Of a stretch of DNA of 6,594 bases, positions 6,018 to 6,594 are shown in pieces. Each line of letters begins with the position of its first letter. The first letter of the stretch is position 1. The stretch is taken from positions 1 to 6,594 of the forward strand of contig CAOJZR010000034.1 of assembly GCA_948466105.1 (NCBI GenBank), written 5' to 3'. A program made the position numbers and the translations under genes. The DNA comes from an uncultured Bacillota bacterium. GTDB taxonomy: Bacteria > Bacillota_I > Bacilli_A > RF39 > UBA660. The notes under the pieces were generated by a model. The model did not search any database. It was not told the DNA's origin and saw nothing but the letters and a program-made list of their open reading frames with translations.

Positions 6018-6594
6018 ATGACATTTTTAATTTTTGTACCCATTATTTTTATTATAGTCTTTGTTCTTATATATCGTAAAAATAATGGTGAAAGTGTTTA
6101 TAAATATATAATTAAAAGTACTAATAGTTTATATGAAAAATATGCACCATATTCTTTTAAAGAAGTAAGATCTAAAGTAAAAGAATTAGGTCAAGAGTAT
6201 ACTAAACGTCAATATACATTACAGATAACTATTTTTGCTGTTGCTGCCGCAGTAGTTTCTTATCTATATTTTTACAATTTAGTAATCGCAATCATTTACT
6301 CACTTATTTCAGTTTTAGTAATACCTTATTTAACTTATTTAAGATGTAAAAGAATATATAGTGAATTTATTTTTGAACAAATTCAGGTTTATACAACTAA
6401 CACTATTATGGAGTTTGCAACAACACAATCATTTGTAAAATCCTTAGAAGGTGTTCTTGAAAGTGGTGTTTTAGAAGATCCTGTTAAAAGAGATGTTCAA
6501 ATAATGGTTGATTTGGCTTATGAAAATGGTACAATTAATGAATCAATTGCTTATATGAATTCTAAATATGATTATTATATTGTTAAAAATATGC
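6018..6594 (+). CDS. tadB: TadB-like pilus platform membrane protein (3' end outside window)
   Basis: The frame opens at ATG 6018 after a perfect ribosome-binding site and stays open to the right edge, giving 192 residues. Three hydrophobic segments are visible: about 2-19 (FLIFVPIIFIIVFVLIY), 66-86 and 88-107. Between the first and second lies a charged stretch of about 45 residues, and after the third (from about 113) comes a soluble, helical region containing FEQIQVYTTNTIMEFATTQS, SLEGVLESG and AYENGTINESI. This order (N-terminal helix, linker, two helices, then a cytoplasmic T2SSF/GspF-type helical domain) is that of TadB, the platform protein contacting the CpaF ATPase. Full-length TadB is usually about 300 residues, so about a third is missing, including the last membrane helices. 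The call rests on layout plus position directly after cpaF, since T2SSF sequences are poorly conserved. A tadC gene would be expected next. Confidence 0.8.
   Translation, partial: MTFLIFVPIIFIIVFVLIYRKNNGESVYKYIIKSTNSLYEKYAPYSFKEVRSKVKELGQEYTKRQYTLQITIFAVAAAVVSYLYFYNLVIAIIYSLISVLVIPYLTYLRCKRIYSEFIFEQIQVYTTNTIMEFATTQSFVKSLEGVLESGVLEDPVKRDVQIMVDLAYENGTINESIAYMNSKYDYYIVKNM

Overview
The window is AT-rich, all genes lie on the + strand, and they are packed end to end with gaps of 1 to 16 bases. Genes open with ATG or GTG. Three of the four starts inside the window have strong Shine-Dalgarno sequences. Trp is written TGG throughout, and the single TGA (3696-3698) works as a stop because a ribosome-binding site for the next gene is built around it. 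This fits a low-GC Gram-positive bacterium (Bacillota, plausibly one of the uncultured gut Bacilli or Clostridia lineages) using genetic code 11. It argues against a code-4 Mollicute. The exact lineage is inference.

Layout: (1) positions 1-3698 hold the 3' part of a very large gene for a cysteine-rich, probably exported protein. Its frame is open through the left edge, so the true start is outside. (2) 3703-4104 encodes a small protein with one N-terminal membrane segment. (3) 4121-4909 encodes a CpaB/RcpC-like pilus assembly protein with a SAF domain. (4) 4911-6005 encodes a CpaF/TadA-type secretion ATPase with complete Walker A and His-box motifs. (5) 6018 to the right edge encodes the start of a TadB-like inner-membrane platform protein. 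No promoter, terminator, RNA gene, mobile element or CRISPR array is visible. The close spacing suggests a single operon continuing beyond both edges.

Together, genes 3-5 are the core of a Tad (Flp-type, type IVc) pilus machine: ATPase motor, membrane platform and a periplasm-facing or cell-wall-facing assembly factor. The large protein is the unusual part. It has 48 cysteines in the visible 1226 residues, five tandem repeats with a regular Cys pattern, two Pro/Asp/Asn linkers and predicted helical stretches, and no sortase motif or C-terminal membrane anchor. The two adjacent membrane proteins have no cysteine at all. The simplest reading is a disulfide-bonded surface or pilus-associated protein (tip adhesin or exported cargo) made together with its assembly machine. 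That role is inferred from gene position and composition and is not shown directly.
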